13,039 nucleotides of DNA from DQTL01 sp964396505 (GTDB lineage: Bacteria > Bacteroidota > Bacteroidia > Flavobacteriales > Flavobacteriaceae), in assembly GCA_964396505.1 (NCBI GenBank), contig CAYNFJ010000063.1:1-13039 (forward strand). The letters run 5' to 3'. A model generated the notes under the pieces. That model ran no database searches. It worked only from the letters and a program-made list of their open reading frames with translations, and was not told the origin of the DNA. This document shows, in pieces, positions 1 to 7,285 of the stretch. The number at the start of each line of letters is the position of its first letter. Within the stretch, counting starts at the first letter, position 1. The translations under genes were made by a program, and so were the position numbers.

Positions 1-276
1 GTACTCAAATGACAGAGAGCGGTTGGTGATAAGGTGATTATTGCCGGCTGCTTTTGTTGTGAACATGTATAGTTGCTGATTTTACAAAATTGGATCAGAA
101 AAATCTCTGTACAGCTTCCTTTTGCAAATTTATCCCGTAAAATGCACTAGGACTTCTATCTTTATTGGTTAAAGCACGGGAAACCCACTAATTAATATAT
201 GAATTCAACAGCTAAACAATGCTGATTCTATGAATTTTTGTGGTTATATCAAACAAATTCTTCTGTTACTGTGAGA
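1..276. other. Left-edge non-coding stretch, possible 5' end of a minus-strand gene
   Basis: No convincing complete gene lies here. On the minus strand an ATG at 66-64 opens a frame that runs off the left edge after 22 codons (it begins MFTTKAAGNNHL). This could be the start of a neighbouring gene, but the fragment is too short to recognise, has no signal peptide and has no clear Shine-Dalgarno. A sequence matching the Bacteroidota -7 element (TAAATTTG on the minus strand, 132-125) sits about 60 bases upstream of that ATG, but no TTG lies at the proper distance. All plus-strand frames stop within the first 40 bases or so. The part nearest 276 would hold the 3' untranslated region of the beta-propeller gene; I see no strong hairpin-plus-T terminator. 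Confidence 0.3.
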
Positions 277-1326
277 TTAGAAATCGGAAGTAAATTGTAG
301 CAATCCTACTTTTTCTTCACCGGCTAACCAAGCGGTACTGTCATTGACAAACCGGATGGTATAATAGCCCGTATCTGATAATTGTTTCCAATCGCTACCG
401 GCATCAAGCGAGAGTGATAAACCTCTTTTACCAACGGCCATTATTTTTTTCCCTTGTGAATGCGGAATATATTGTACACAACTGCTATAACCGGGTGCCT
501 GCGAATCAGCGACTAATTTCCAAGTTTTGCCGCCATCACGGGTTATGGCTTTATTCTGCGTATTGATGGCGGGTTTAAGATAATCGCCACCAAAAATAAT
601 TCCGTTGTTTTTGTCATAAAAATCTACGGAATAAATACCTTGAGTGGGTTTTCCTTGAATGATGGGTGTATCATATACTTGCCAATTAACGCCCATATCT
701 TTAGATTTAAAAACCCGGGCTTTAATGCCTCCGGTAACCATCCAGACGCTAGTATCTATTATCTTTAGGTTGCTGTTACTAGCAGCAAATGCCGCTTCGC
801 CAAGAGCAGTTTTGGGCAACTCCTTACAATCGGTTTTGTACCAGTGCTCTCCACCGTCTGTAGTCCTGAGAACCGATAGACAACCCGAGGTAGGATCGCC
901 CATGGCTATACCGGTTTGTGTGTCAAAAAAGGCCATGGCATCATAAAAAACTTGAGGATGCTCTTCTTTATAAACTAAGTTGATATGTTCTTTCTCAATT
1001 TTATACAATAATGCCGGATTACCCGCACTCAGGACAAAAACAGCTTTTCCATTACCGGCGATACTTCTAAACTCAGGCTTGAGGCTGTCTTGGTAAACAA
1101 TGGATAGCCGACGCCAGTCTTTTCCGGCATTGTAAGTATAACCAACTTGTCCATTACTGCCGGCATAGTACAGTGTATCTTGGCTCACTGCCCAAATTGC
1201 CCGGATACTGGTATTTTTTTGCTCAAATTTGTGTAAAGTAAATTTTTTATAGGATACGGGATAAGGATGGTTTTTACAGGCAATCATTGCCATAATAACC
1301 CATAAAAAAACCCAAAATTTATTCAT
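277..1326 (-). CDS. YCF48/Asp-box beta-propeller lipoprotein (often annotated as 'oxidoreductase')
   Basis: This is a 349-residue predicted lipoprotein. The N-terminal hydrophobic segment ends in a lipobox-like MIAC with the lipidated cysteine at residue 17. The body carries five Asp-box-like motifs of the form (S/T)-x-D-x-G-x-x-W at about residues 64-71 (N replaces D), 155-162 (TTDGGEHW), 208-215, 262-269 (TRDGGKTW) and 306-313. Such motifs mark blades of sialidase-fold or YCF48/HCF136-type propellers. In Bacteroidota, proteins of this shape are commonly labelled 'oxidoreductase' or 'photosystem stability factor-like', but I see no cofactor site, so a binding or assembly role in the envelope is the safer reading. 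It follows the retropepsin-like gene by only 15 bases and is probably co-transcribed with it. The substrate is unknown. Confidence 0.85.
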   Translation of the reverse strand: MNKFWVFLWVIMAMIACKNHPYPVSYKKFTLHKFEQKNTSIRAIWAVSQDTLYYAGSNGQVGYTYNAGKDWRRLSIVYQDSLKPEFRSIAGNGKAVFVLSAGNPALLYKIEKEHINLVYKEEHPQVFYDAMAFFDTQTGIAMGDPTSGCLSVLRTTDGGEHWYKTDCKELPKTALGEAAFAASNSNLKIIDTSVWMVTGGIKARVFKSKDMGVNWQVYDTPIIQGKPTQGIYSVDFYDKNNGIIFGGDYLKPAINTQNKAITRDGGKTWKLVADSQAPGYSSCVQYIPHSQGKKIMAVGKRGLSLSLDAGSDWKQLSDTGYYTIRFVNDSTAWLAGEEKVGLLQFTSDF

Positions 1327-1341
1327 TTTTCCAATTTTGTA

Positions 1342-1794
1342 TTAATACTTAAATATTTTTTTCTTTAGATACAGGCATTTTTTGTTATAATCGATAACGG
1401 CTTTTCCTTTTTCTAACAAATCGGCACCGATAATTCCATCTACCGGCTTGATCAGATGATTGGTCAGGGCTGTATTGACGTGGCTTAGGTCAAAAATCAC
1501 TAAATGTAAATTGTAATAACGCCATTTTCCGATTTTTATGGTCACATCGGTGGCTTGTTGCGTTTCCATTTCAGTCGCACCCGCACCGGCTGCTTTGGTT
1601 TCAGAATCTTGTGCCAATACTTTAAACTTTTCAGCTACAGTCATACCGATACAGGTATTGGAAGCTCCGGTATCTAAAATAAAATAGCCTTTTATGCCAT
1701 TGATCTTTGCCGTCAATGCAAAATGATTGGTTTTGATTTTTTGTAAAGGAATACGATGATAGCCTTTTTCGGATAAATATTTTTTTAAACTCAT
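1342..1794 (-). CDS. Retropepsin-like (clan AA) aspartic protease
   Basis: This 150-residue protein carries the clan AA aspartic protease signature FILDTGAS, with the catalytic aspartate at residue 41. The paired hydrophobic-Gly element DGIIGAD (119-125) is followed by an IDY segment typical of bacterial retropepsin-like proteases (gag-asp_proteases/RVP_2 type). The size fits one lobe, so the active enzyme should be a homodimer, as in retropepsins. No signal peptide or membrane segment is visible, so a cytoplasmic location is likely. The substrate is unknown. The gene lies 80 bases after the P4-type phosphatase gene and 15 bases before the beta-propeller lipoprotein gene; a readthrough unit phosphatase-protease-propeller is plausible. 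I found no promoter of its own between 1795 and 1874. Confidence 0.85.
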   Translation of the reverse strand: MSLKKYLSEKGYHRIPLQKIKTNHFALTAKINGIKGYFILDTGASNTCIGMTVAEKFKVLAQDSETKAAGAGATEMETQQATDVTIKIGKWRYYNLHLVIFDLSHVNTALTNHLIKPVDGIIGADLLEKGKAVIDYNKKCLYLKKKIFKY

Positions 1795-1874
1795 ATGGTA
1801 CTAACGGAAACAGATTTATAGAAAATAAGAAAAAAACGGCGATAGATTTTTAAAAATCAAGGCTTCTCAAAGTA

Positions 1875-2699
1875 TTAGTTCAATCTTAATTTAGCTTTTC
1901 TGATGGAGTCTTTTTGTCGGGCAGACCAACTATATTTTCCTTCATAAATTCCTTGATTTTCCCAATCTCCGTACATCGGATTGGGTAAAATGATGAATTT
2001 TTTGCCAAATTCTCCTTGTAATTGATCGACTAACGCATTTCTTTTAGCAGTGGGCTGTTTATCAAATGCTTCAGAAAAATCGGATAAATTATCACCAAAC
2101 AAAAGAATGATTGTATAATTTTCAGCTACTAGGTCTCTTCTCGGTTTTTTTCTACCGGTATGGGTTCGTAATAAAACATGGGCGGGATCTACTTTGGGAA
2201 ATCCTACTTTTTTAAGGTTTAAGATGGTTTCCGGTTTTTGTTCATCATATCTATTGGATAAATAGAAAATAGTAACTCCTTTACGAGCGGCATATTGAAA
2301 AAAGTCAAGGGCGCCGGGAATGGCTTTTGCCTTCAATTCTTTTCCCCAAGCCAGCCAACTTTCTTTGGTAAAACCTCGATTGGACTGTACCATTCTCGCA
2401 TTGTAAGCACTATTGTCCAATACGGTTTCATCGATGTCGGTTACTATCGCAACAGGCTTATCGTATTGTTTGAGTAACAGGCTATCCAAACGTAGTTTTG
2501 CTATGTTATAGGCTTGGTGACATAGCGCTTTATACTCGGCGGCTTGTTGTTGCCATAACAGGGATTGAACGGTGTGTTCTTTAGGAGGAATTACTGTTTT
2601 TTCCGGAGAATTTGTGATTTTTTCAGTACTATTAGATACGGTTTTGCATCCGATAATTGAAAAAAATAATATGCTTAATAGAATCAATCGAATTTTCAT
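1875..2699 (-). CDS. 5'-nucleotidase/acid phosphatase, lipoprotein e(P4) family (HAD superfamily)
   Basis: This 274-residue lipoprotein has a signal peptide ending IIGC, with the lipid-modified cysteine at residue 18. All four HAD phosphatase motifs are visible: DIDETVLDN (nucleophile D88 and acid/base D90), the LSNR serine motif (S148), a lysine-containing KKPRRD motif (about 184-189), and FGDNLSDF with acidic D203 and D207. Length and motif order match the class C acid phosphatases such as Haemophilus e(P4), which dephosphorylate nucleoside monophosphates at the outer membrane and help salvage nucleosides or NAD. A nucleotide-salvage role in the periplasm or on the outer membrane is inferred from the family. 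It has its own good promoter at 2747-2720, about 14 bases upstream of the likely transcript start plus leader. Confidence 0.93.
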   Translation of the reverse strand: MKIRLILLSILFFSIIGCKTVSNSTEKITNSPEKTVIPPKEHTVQSLLWQQQAAEYKALCHQAYNIAKLRLDSLLLKQYDKPVAIVTDIDETVLDNSAYNARMVQSNRGFTKESWLAWGKELKAKAIPGALDFFQYAARKGVTIFYLSNRYDEQKPETILNLKKVGFPKVDPAHVLLRTHTGRKKPRRDLVAENYTIILLFGDNLSDFSEAFDKQPTAKRNALVDQLQGEFGKKFIILPNPMYGDWENQGIYEGKYSWSARQKDSIRKAKLRLN

Positions 2700-2719
2700 C
2701 TTTTGTTAATTTTAGAGTA

Positions 2720-2747
2720 CAAAGGTACTATTTATTAAAGATTTCAA
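2720..2747 (-). promoter_or_regulatory. Bacteroidota-type promoter for the P4 phosphatase gene
   Basis: On the minus strand a TTG (2747-2745) is followed after 17 bases by TACCTTTG (2727-2720), a full match to the phylum consensus TTG-N17-23-TAnnTTTG. The expected start of transcription is near 2713, leaving a short leader to the ATG at 2699. The site lies in the 81-base gap after the DUF3365 gene, so the phosphatase is probably expressed independently of the rhodanese/heme pair. Confidence 0.7.
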
Positions 2748-2780
2748 ATACAAGATTCCATTGGATAATGAAGAGATTCC

Positions 2781-3350
2781 TTATTTTTGAAAAGTAATAC
2801 TCCACATACCTCTCAAATCGCCTTCTTTAAATCCGGTTGCTTTATCTTTAGGGTATAATTGCTTGATGATAGAATCGGCTTCGTGTTGCATCGTTTCACC
2901 GGGAATCCCGTGACATGCCAAGCATTTTTTCTGTACTTTGATGGGAAGATAGACATGCACCTGTTCCTTAGCGTCTTTATGGACGGCCGGAAGCAGTTTT
3001 TCTCTCTTTTTCAAGGCGTTTTGATATTGTGTTAATTGAGCCTTTTCCTCGGGAGTAGGTGCATTGTCCTCATTTCGTAATTTATGGGATGTTCTTTTGA
3101 TTGTCACATGGTATTTTTGGGACATCTCATCTGTAAAATTACCCGCTTGGGCATTACAAAAGGGGGCTGCTTTTGCAACGCCGCCTTCTTGCATCTTTTT
3201 TTTGACTTCTCCTCCCAGATATTGGGCAGTTGCTTGTGCTATTTCTTTTCCTTTTTGTGTATAAACGGCTTTTTCTTTTTCAGAAAAACCGGATTGGCAA
3301 CTGAGTATTATCACATTACTCAATAAAATAAACAGGGCTGTTCTTTTCAT
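2781..3350 (-). CDS. DUF3365 (Tll0287-like) monoheme c-type lipoprotein
   Basis: This 189-residue protein has a lipoprotein signal peptide (ILSC, lipidated cysteine at residue 18) followed by a DUF3365-like domain. Family marks are the APFCNAQA element around C65, RTSHKLRNEDNAPTPEE around 86-102, and a single c-type heme attachment site CLACH (C143, C146, H147). Proteins of this type are extracytoplasmic heme or redox-sensing modules; here there is no attached kinase or membrane sensor part, so it is a free-standing envelope electron carrier or sensor. The start codon overlaps the stop codon of the upstream rhodanese gene (TAATG), which implies translational coupling and balanced synthesis. 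Joint action of heme protein and rhodanese, for example in envelope sulfur redox chemistry, is an inference from that coupling. Confidence 0.88.
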   Translation of the reverse strand: MKRTALFILLSNVIILSCQSGFSEKEKAVYTQKGKEIAQATAQYLGGEVKKKMQEGGVAKAAPFCNAQAGNFTDEMSQKYHVTIKRTSHKLRNEDNAPTPEEKAQLTQYQNALKKREKLLPAVHKDAKEQVHVYLPIKVQKKCLACHGIPGETMQHEADSIIKQLYPKDKATGFKEGDLRGMWSITFQK

Positions 3351-3784
3351 TATCTTGTTAATTTTAATCCGTTACGCATCCAATAATTCACGCCGCCTCT
3401 TAAATCATATACTTTTTTAAAACCGGCTCTTTCCAATTTTTTAGCGGCAATACCGCTGCGATGTCCGCTTCTACAATAGATATATACCGGTTGCGATTTA
3501 TCCAATGTATTCATTTGTTGCATAAACGTCGGTTTATAAAAATCATAATTCAACGCATCCTTTAGATGTCCTTGGTTAAACTCACCGAGGGTTCTGATAT
3601 CGACTAATTGAACTTTTTTTGAAGTGGTTTGCCGTTCAAAATCTACCGGTTGTAATACGGTAATTACTTGATTGTCAATCTTTTTAGATTGATTTGATTG
3701 TGTTTGAGTTGTTTGCGCATTTTGAGAACAACTCATAAATAAAAAAGCAAGTAATAGAATACTTGTGCTAAAGATTGATTTCAT
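3350..3784 (-). CDS. Single-domain rhodanese lipoprotein
   Basis: This 144-residue protein has a lipoprotein signal peptide (FMSC, lipidated cysteine at residue 19), a Gln/Thr/Ser-rich linker to about residue 35, and one rhodanese domain. The domain shows VDIRTLGEF (D62, R64) and the active-site loop YCRSGHRS with the persulfide-forming C104, followed by the typical closing DLRGGVNYW. Active rhodaneses move sulfane sulfur between donors such as thiosulfate or persulfides and acceptors. The lipid anchor places this one in the periplasm or at the outer membrane. It is the first gene of a two-gene unit, overlaps the heme protein gene by one base, and has an excellent promoter about 30 bases upstream. 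Confidence 0.93.
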   Translation of the reverse strand: MKSIFSTSILLLAFLFMSCSQNAQTTQTQSNQSKKIDNQVITVLQPVDFERQTTSKKVQLVDIRTLGEFNQGHLKDALNYDFYKPTFMQQMNTLDKSQPVYIYCRSGHRSGIAAKKLERAGFKKVYDLRGGVNYWMRNGLKLTR

Positions 3785-3813
3785 TTGATAAACTTTTAGT
3801 TAATAATTGCAAG

Positions 3814-3841
3814 CAAAAATATATTTTTACGGGCATCACAA
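3814..3841 (-). promoter_or_regulatory. Bacteroidota-type promoter for the rhodanese/DUF3365 pair
   Basis: On the minus strand TTG (3841-3839) is followed after 17 bases by TATTTTTG (3821-3814), an exact match to TTG-N17-23-TAnnTTTG. Transcription would begin near 3807, giving a leader of roughly 23 bases to the ATG at 3784. The rest of the 3785-4020 gap is AT-rich; I see no other clear element and no strong terminator for the upstream T9SS cargo gene. Confidence 0.72.
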
Positions 3842-4020
3842 TGTAATATTTGTTACATATATACTTATATTATTTTTCGGGATTTCTAGAAAGATAAAAA
3901 CAATAGTCAATAATCGTTGTTGTATTTTGACATGATTTTTCTAGGTTATGAGTGTATCAATTTAATGGATTTACTTCATCCTTAAACCGATTTGTAGTAT
4001 GCGTTATATTGTTGTTTACC

Positions 4021-5481
4021 TTAGTTCATTTTTATTATTTTATACATCTTTCCTTTAATACGCATAAAGTATATTCCATCATTTAAAAATGATAAGTTTA
4101 ATTTGTTTTTTGTAATTGTGTTTCTCCCAATCATTTGACCGTCTATTGTAAATATTTGATATTCAAGATGTAAAAATTCATCAGGTACAGTAATACTATT
4201 TTCAAAAGGATTTGGGTAAATCTGAAAGTCATTAGAATTTAAAGTGCTCAAACCAAGAGGGATACAGAATAAGCTTGCATCTAAATGAACCGGAATTTTG
4301 ATTATATTATTTGAATTCACATCATTCATAATAAATAAAGCAATATATGTATTATCAAATAAATTATTTCCATTTGTATCTTCGATAAATTCTGACCAAA
4401 TACCTGTTGAAGTCCATTCTATATTAGTTAATTCCGGAATATTGGTAATTTGATTTGAAGTTGGAATAATTGTGCCTGAATGATCGATAAAAATTTGTGT
4501 TAAGCTATTTATTCCTGAAGGATAGAGAACAGTATAAGATTGATTGCATTCGTTCCATTTTACACACATTTTGGCTTCTCTTAAAATTCCACCATTAACC
4601 ACCGTTGAATTTGTTACATTGCCAAAAGTATCAATTAAACAAATTTTACTATCATCTGTTATAGTATCGTATGCGCCGTTTCTTGCAATTAGAATGAATT
4701 TTGAAATATTTTCAAGCCATGCAACCTGATAGTAGTATTGTTGTATATCGACTAAAAAGTCTTGTGGAGTTCCGGTTTGCGTAATAGATTGTCCATTTTG
4801 ATACAGAACGGTCCCTCTGGCAGCATATCCGTCATTGCCCCAAACTGCCAATGTGTGTGTATTAGATGTATTGCTTACGGAAACCGGCCACCAATGATCT
4901 TCATTGTTGGGAGTAAAACTAATTTCTTGTGTTTCATTTCCTGTAATATCATCAATAACTTTTGCTTTTACCACAGCCCCTCCTGTTGCAGGTGGCGCCT
5001 CATCTGCATAAAAAATCAAATATTTATTTTCTAAATGAGAAGTATTTGCAGAGTGTTGGGATCCTATGCCACCGGCAATATTCCAATTGGATCTAATAAT
5101 TGTTCCATCTGGAAGGTGTAATTGTCCTCTGACATTTGGAGCATCACTAGCATTGCCATCTTCCCAAACGGTCAAGATATAATTGTTGCTATTATTAATA
5201 GTGGAATTTACCGGTTCTTGTGCTTCGTCTGAGCCGGTTCCAATATATCTTTGGTCCGGATACTCTGTAATTAAATCTCCGTTCGTGTCAAAATAAATAA
5301 TTGAATTATAAATATCGTGTTCCCATTCATTATTATAAGAACTAGACCAAGTCAAATAATACTTTACAGCATTATTGCTCTGATATTTGACTATACAAGT
5401 GCCGTGATTAAATTCCCTTGGGTCTTGGGAAAAACTTATAAACGGTATAGCTACAAATAGTAATAGTATTATCTGTTTCAT
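4021..5481 (-). CDS. Secreted T9SS cargo protein with beta-propeller-like repeats
   Basis: This is a 486-residue secreted protein. Residues 1-19 form a signal peptide (hydrophobic core, then SFSQ). The C-terminal 70 residues are a type A T9SS sorting domain: IYPNPFENS at 421-429, then YQIFTIDGQMI, then a LNDGIYFMRI element and a basic end, KMYKIIKMN. This domain directs export across the outer membrane by the type IX system. The middle holds several degenerate repeats in which a hydrophobic strand such as YILTVWEDG (101-109) or HTLAVWGNDG (199-208) is followed by a strand ending in a DG/NG turn (for example VRGQLHLPDGTII), suggesting a beta-propeller of about 50-60 residues per blade. No catalytic motif is recognised. 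The gene is more AT-rich in parts than its neighbours and has no exact promoter match upstream. Function unknown, possibly surface binding. Confidence 0.9.
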   Translation of the reverse strand: MKQIILLLFVAIPFISFSQDPREFNHGTCIVKYQSNNAVKYYLTWSSSYNNEWEHDIYNSIIYFDTNGDLITEYPDQRYIGTGSDEAQEPVNSTINNSNNYILTVWEDGNASDAPNVRGQLHLPDGTIIRSNWNIAGGIGSQHSANTSHLENKYLIFYADEAPPATGGAVVKAKVIDDITGNETQEISFTPNNEDHWWPVSVSNTSNTHTLAVWGNDGYAARGTVLYQNGQSITQTGTPQDFLVDIQQYYYQVAWLENISKFILIARNGAYDTITDDSKICLIDTFGNVTNSTVVNGGILREAKMCVKWNECNQSYTVLYPSGINSLTQIFIDHSGTIIPTSNQITNIPELTNIEWTSTGIWSEFIEDTNGNNLFDNTYIALFIMNDVNSNNIIKIPVHLDASLFCIPLGLSTLNSNDFQIYPNPFENSITVPDEFLHLEYQIFTIDGQMIGRNTITKNKLNLSFLNDGIYFMRIKGKMYKIIKMN

Positions 5482-5556
5482 TTTTCTTGGGTTAAGCTTA
5501 GTGGTTTATTTACAAGGTGTTGGGTGTTTAGAAATACCGAACTTTCATTCATAGCA

Positions 5557-5574
5557 TTGTAGGTGCCCTAACAA
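5557..5574 (-). terminator. Weak hairpin after the MBL-rhodanese gene
   Basis: An imperfect inverted repeat (TTGT-AGG, loop TGC, CCT-AACAA, one unpaired base) lies about 30 bases beyond the MBL-rhodanese stop codon on the minus strand. The stem is only seven pairs and no T-run follows, so it would be a weak terminator at best; it could be chance. Confidence 0.2.
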
Positions 5575-5604
5575 TACATGCAAACTAATTACTGACAAAT
5601 ACTC

Positions 5605-7023
5605 TTACAATAGACTCGTAGGACATACATATTCCGATACCGGTACATCGGTCTCTATGATGGCATCAAAACCACCCCGGATATCGGTTACCTTAGTAAT
5701 TCCTTTGGCTTTAAAAATAGAAGCGGCTATCAAAGAGCGATATCCGGATAAACAATGCAGATAATAATGCTGTTTCGGATTTAAAGACGCTAAATTCTTA
5801 TGGATAAAATCCAAGGGAAAATTGCTTACTCCCAGTACGTGTATCGAGTCATATTCTGATGCTCTTCGTACATCTAATACGCTTCCTACCTTGTCTGCTT
5901 CTAATCTTTTTGCAAATTCAATGGCTGATATACTCTTGATAGTATCTACTTGAAATCCGTGTTCTTTCCAATTAGATATTCCACCAACCAAGTAGCCCTG
6001 TACATGGTCATAACCCACCCGGGCAAATCGGGTAACGATTTCTTTTTCCCGTCCATTATCGGCTATAAAAATAATCTTTTGTTCTATATCGCTTATCAAG
6101 GCTCCTACCCAAGGGGCAAACTCTTCATCGGCTCCTATAAACCAAGCACCGGGTACGGTACCATATTCTGTGAAAGTTTCTTTAGAACGGGTATCTATTA
6201 CTAAAATATCATCCTGTTCGCTTAGTTTCTTAAATTGAATGGCATCTAGAGGGGTGGTTCCTTTATAAATAACAGCATCTATGGGTGTATTAATGCGCTT
6301 ATTCATCTTGGCATTCTTTGGGAAATATTGAGGAGGGGTTTGCAGTCCGGTGGTCACCTCTATAATAAATTCTTCCCGGGTCATATCTGCCCGTAATGCA
6401 TAGTTTGTTTCCTTTTGATTGCCTAAAGTATCAAAGGTTTCGGCACTCATATTTTTACCACAAGTAGATCCGGCTCCGTGATTGGGATATACGATTACTT
6501 CATCGGGTAAAGTCATAATCTTAGTACGCAGCGAATCAAACAAGAAACCGGCCAAATCTTCTTGTGTAATACTGCCGGATTGTACCGCTAAATCAGGGCG
6601 TCCTACATCATCTATAAATAGCGCATCTCCGGAAAATAAATACGTTTTTTTTCCTTTTGCATCCATCAATAAATACGATGCTGATTCCATAGTATGACCG
6701 GGTGTGTGTAACAATTTTATACGGATATTTCCTATTGCAAATTCTTCATTGTCTTTTCCTGTATAAAAATCAAAATCGGCTTCGGCATTTGGGCCATACA
6801 CTATTGTGGCACCTGTTTTTTGAGCCAAATCTACATGTCCCGATACAAAATCGGCGTGAAAATGAGTCAAAAAAATGTATTTAATGGTGGCTTGATCGGC
6901 TTCGGCCATTCTAATATAAGGTTCTGTTTCGCGCAAAGGGTCAATAATAGCAGCTTCACCATTGTCCGAAATATAATAAGCCATTTCTGCCAAACAGCGT
7001 GTGAATAATTGTTCTACTTTCAT
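5605..7023 (-). CDS. MBL-fold hydrolase (persulfide dioxygenase-like) fused to two rhodanese domains
   Basis: This 472-residue protein lacks a signal peptide, so it is cytoplasmic. Residues 1 to about 240 form a metallo-beta-lactamase domain with THFHADFVSGH (H54, H56, D58), HTPGH (H106, H110), SGDALF (D133) and NHG (H182). These match the 2-His-1-Asp iron site of ETHE1/persulfide dioxygenases (equivalents H54, H106 or H110, D133). Residues about 257-357 form a first rhodanese domain whose active loop reads ADNGREKE and lacks the catalytic cysteine. Residues about 364-466 form a second one with HCLSGYRS and an intact C424. Known fusions of this kind oxidise persulfides such as glutathione persulfide to sulfite, with rhodanese domains passing sulfane sulfur. 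A role in sulfide or persulfide detoxification is inferred; the preferred thiol is unknown. Adjacent rhodanese genes support the sulfur theme. Confidence 0.92.
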   Translation of the reverse strand: MKVEQLFTRCLAEMAYYISDNGEAAIIDPLRETEPYIRMAEADQATIKYIFLTHFHADFVSGHVDLAQKTGATIVYGPNAEADFDFYTGKDNEEFAIGNIRIKLLHTPGHTMESASYLLMDAKGKKTYLFSGDALFIDDVGRPDLAVQSGSITQEDLAGFLFDSLRTKIMTLPDEVIVYPNHGAGSTCGKNMSAETFDTLGNQKETNYALRADMTREEFIIEVTTGLQTPPQYFPKNAKMNKRINTPIDAVIYKGTTPLDAIQFKKLSEQDDILVIDTRSKETFTEYGTVPGAWFIGADEEFAPWVGALISDIEQKIIFIADNGREKEIVTRFARVGYDHVQGYLVGGISNWKEHGFQVDTIKSISAIEFAKRLEADKVGSVLDVRRASEYDSIHVLGVSNFPLDFIHKNLASLNPKQHYYLHCLSGYRSLIAASIFKAKGITKVTDIRGGFDAIIETDVPVSEYVCPTSLL

Positions 7024-7103
7024 AAATAAATCTCTGTATTAACGGTAATTGAGTTGTTGTTTTGTGCTTTTTACTACTCTTACATACCTTTTTCTTTAAA
7101 CGG

Positions 7104-7132
7104 CTAAATTATAATATTTCTGCAATATCCAA
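7104..7132 (-). promoter_or_regulatory. Possible promoter for the MBL-rhodanese gene
   Basis: On the minus strand TTG (7132-7130), an 18-base spacer and TAATTTAG (7111-7104) give a seven-of-eight match to the -7 element TAnnTTTG. The leader to the ATG at 7023 would be about 75 bases. It is the best candidate in the divergent gap but imperfect. Confidence 0.35.
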
Positions 7133-7201
7133 TTCTTCCCACTATTTTACAGCTTTTCCGGTTCAAAACATAAAAAACAGACCAATTCACAAATTGCTTT
7201 A

Positions 7202-7253
7202 TCGAATGAAACCGGACTTTCGTCGAATGAAAGCCTTGCTTCGTCAAATCATA
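7202..7253 (+). repeat. Direct repeats with 21-bp period upstream of the plus-strand promoter
   Basis: TCGAATGAAA occurs at 7202-7211 and again at 7223-7232, exactly 21 bases apart, and each 21-base unit ends in TTCG or TCG (15 of 21 positions agree by eye). A degenerate third copy, TCAAATCATA, begins at 7244, again 21 bases on (7 of 10). The array ends just before the -33 TTG at 7256. A two-helical-turn period directly upstream of a promoter is the layout of tandem activator sites, for example of LytTR-family regulators. The regulator is not identified. Confidence 0.5.
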
Positions 7254-7255
7254 GA

Positions 7256-7285
7256 TTGTTAACCCAAAATGAAAATATAGTTTTG
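7256..7285 (+). promoter_or_regulatory. Bacteroidota-type promoter for the lipoprotein/Lgt-like unit
   Basis: TTG at 7256-7258, a 19-base spacer and TAGTTTTG at 7278-7285 match TTG-N17-23-TAnnTTTG exactly. Transcription would start near 7292, about 20 bases before the ATG at 7313. The 21-bp direct repeats abut its upstream edge, which suggests activated expression. Confidence 0.7.

Noticed and set aside
659..946. 95-codon plus-strand frame opposite the beta-propeller lipoprotein gene
   Set aside because: Antisense to a well-supported gene with five Asp-box motifs.
1845..1858. Perfect palindrome GATTTTTAAAAATC between the phosphatase and protease genes
   Set aside because: It is all A/T except the end bases, has no GC stem, and such runs are common in this DNA, so I do not call it a terminator.
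3064..3326. Two plus-strand open frames rich in Phe and Cys opposite the DUF3365 gene
   Set aside because: They are antisense to a gene with a clear heme motif and family signatures; their odd composition is that of a reversed frame.
6846..6866. Phe instead of His after HFHAD in the MBL domain (F59) as a sign of inactivation
   Set aside because: The iron of persulfide dioxygenases needs the first His of this motif, a later His and an Asp, all present here; the fourth position is not a ligand in that subgroup.
7062..7262. 66-codon open frame on the plus strand in the divergent gap
   Set aside because: It overlaps the 21-bp repeats and the possible minus-strand promoter, and its sequence shows no recognisable domain, signal peptide or translation signal.
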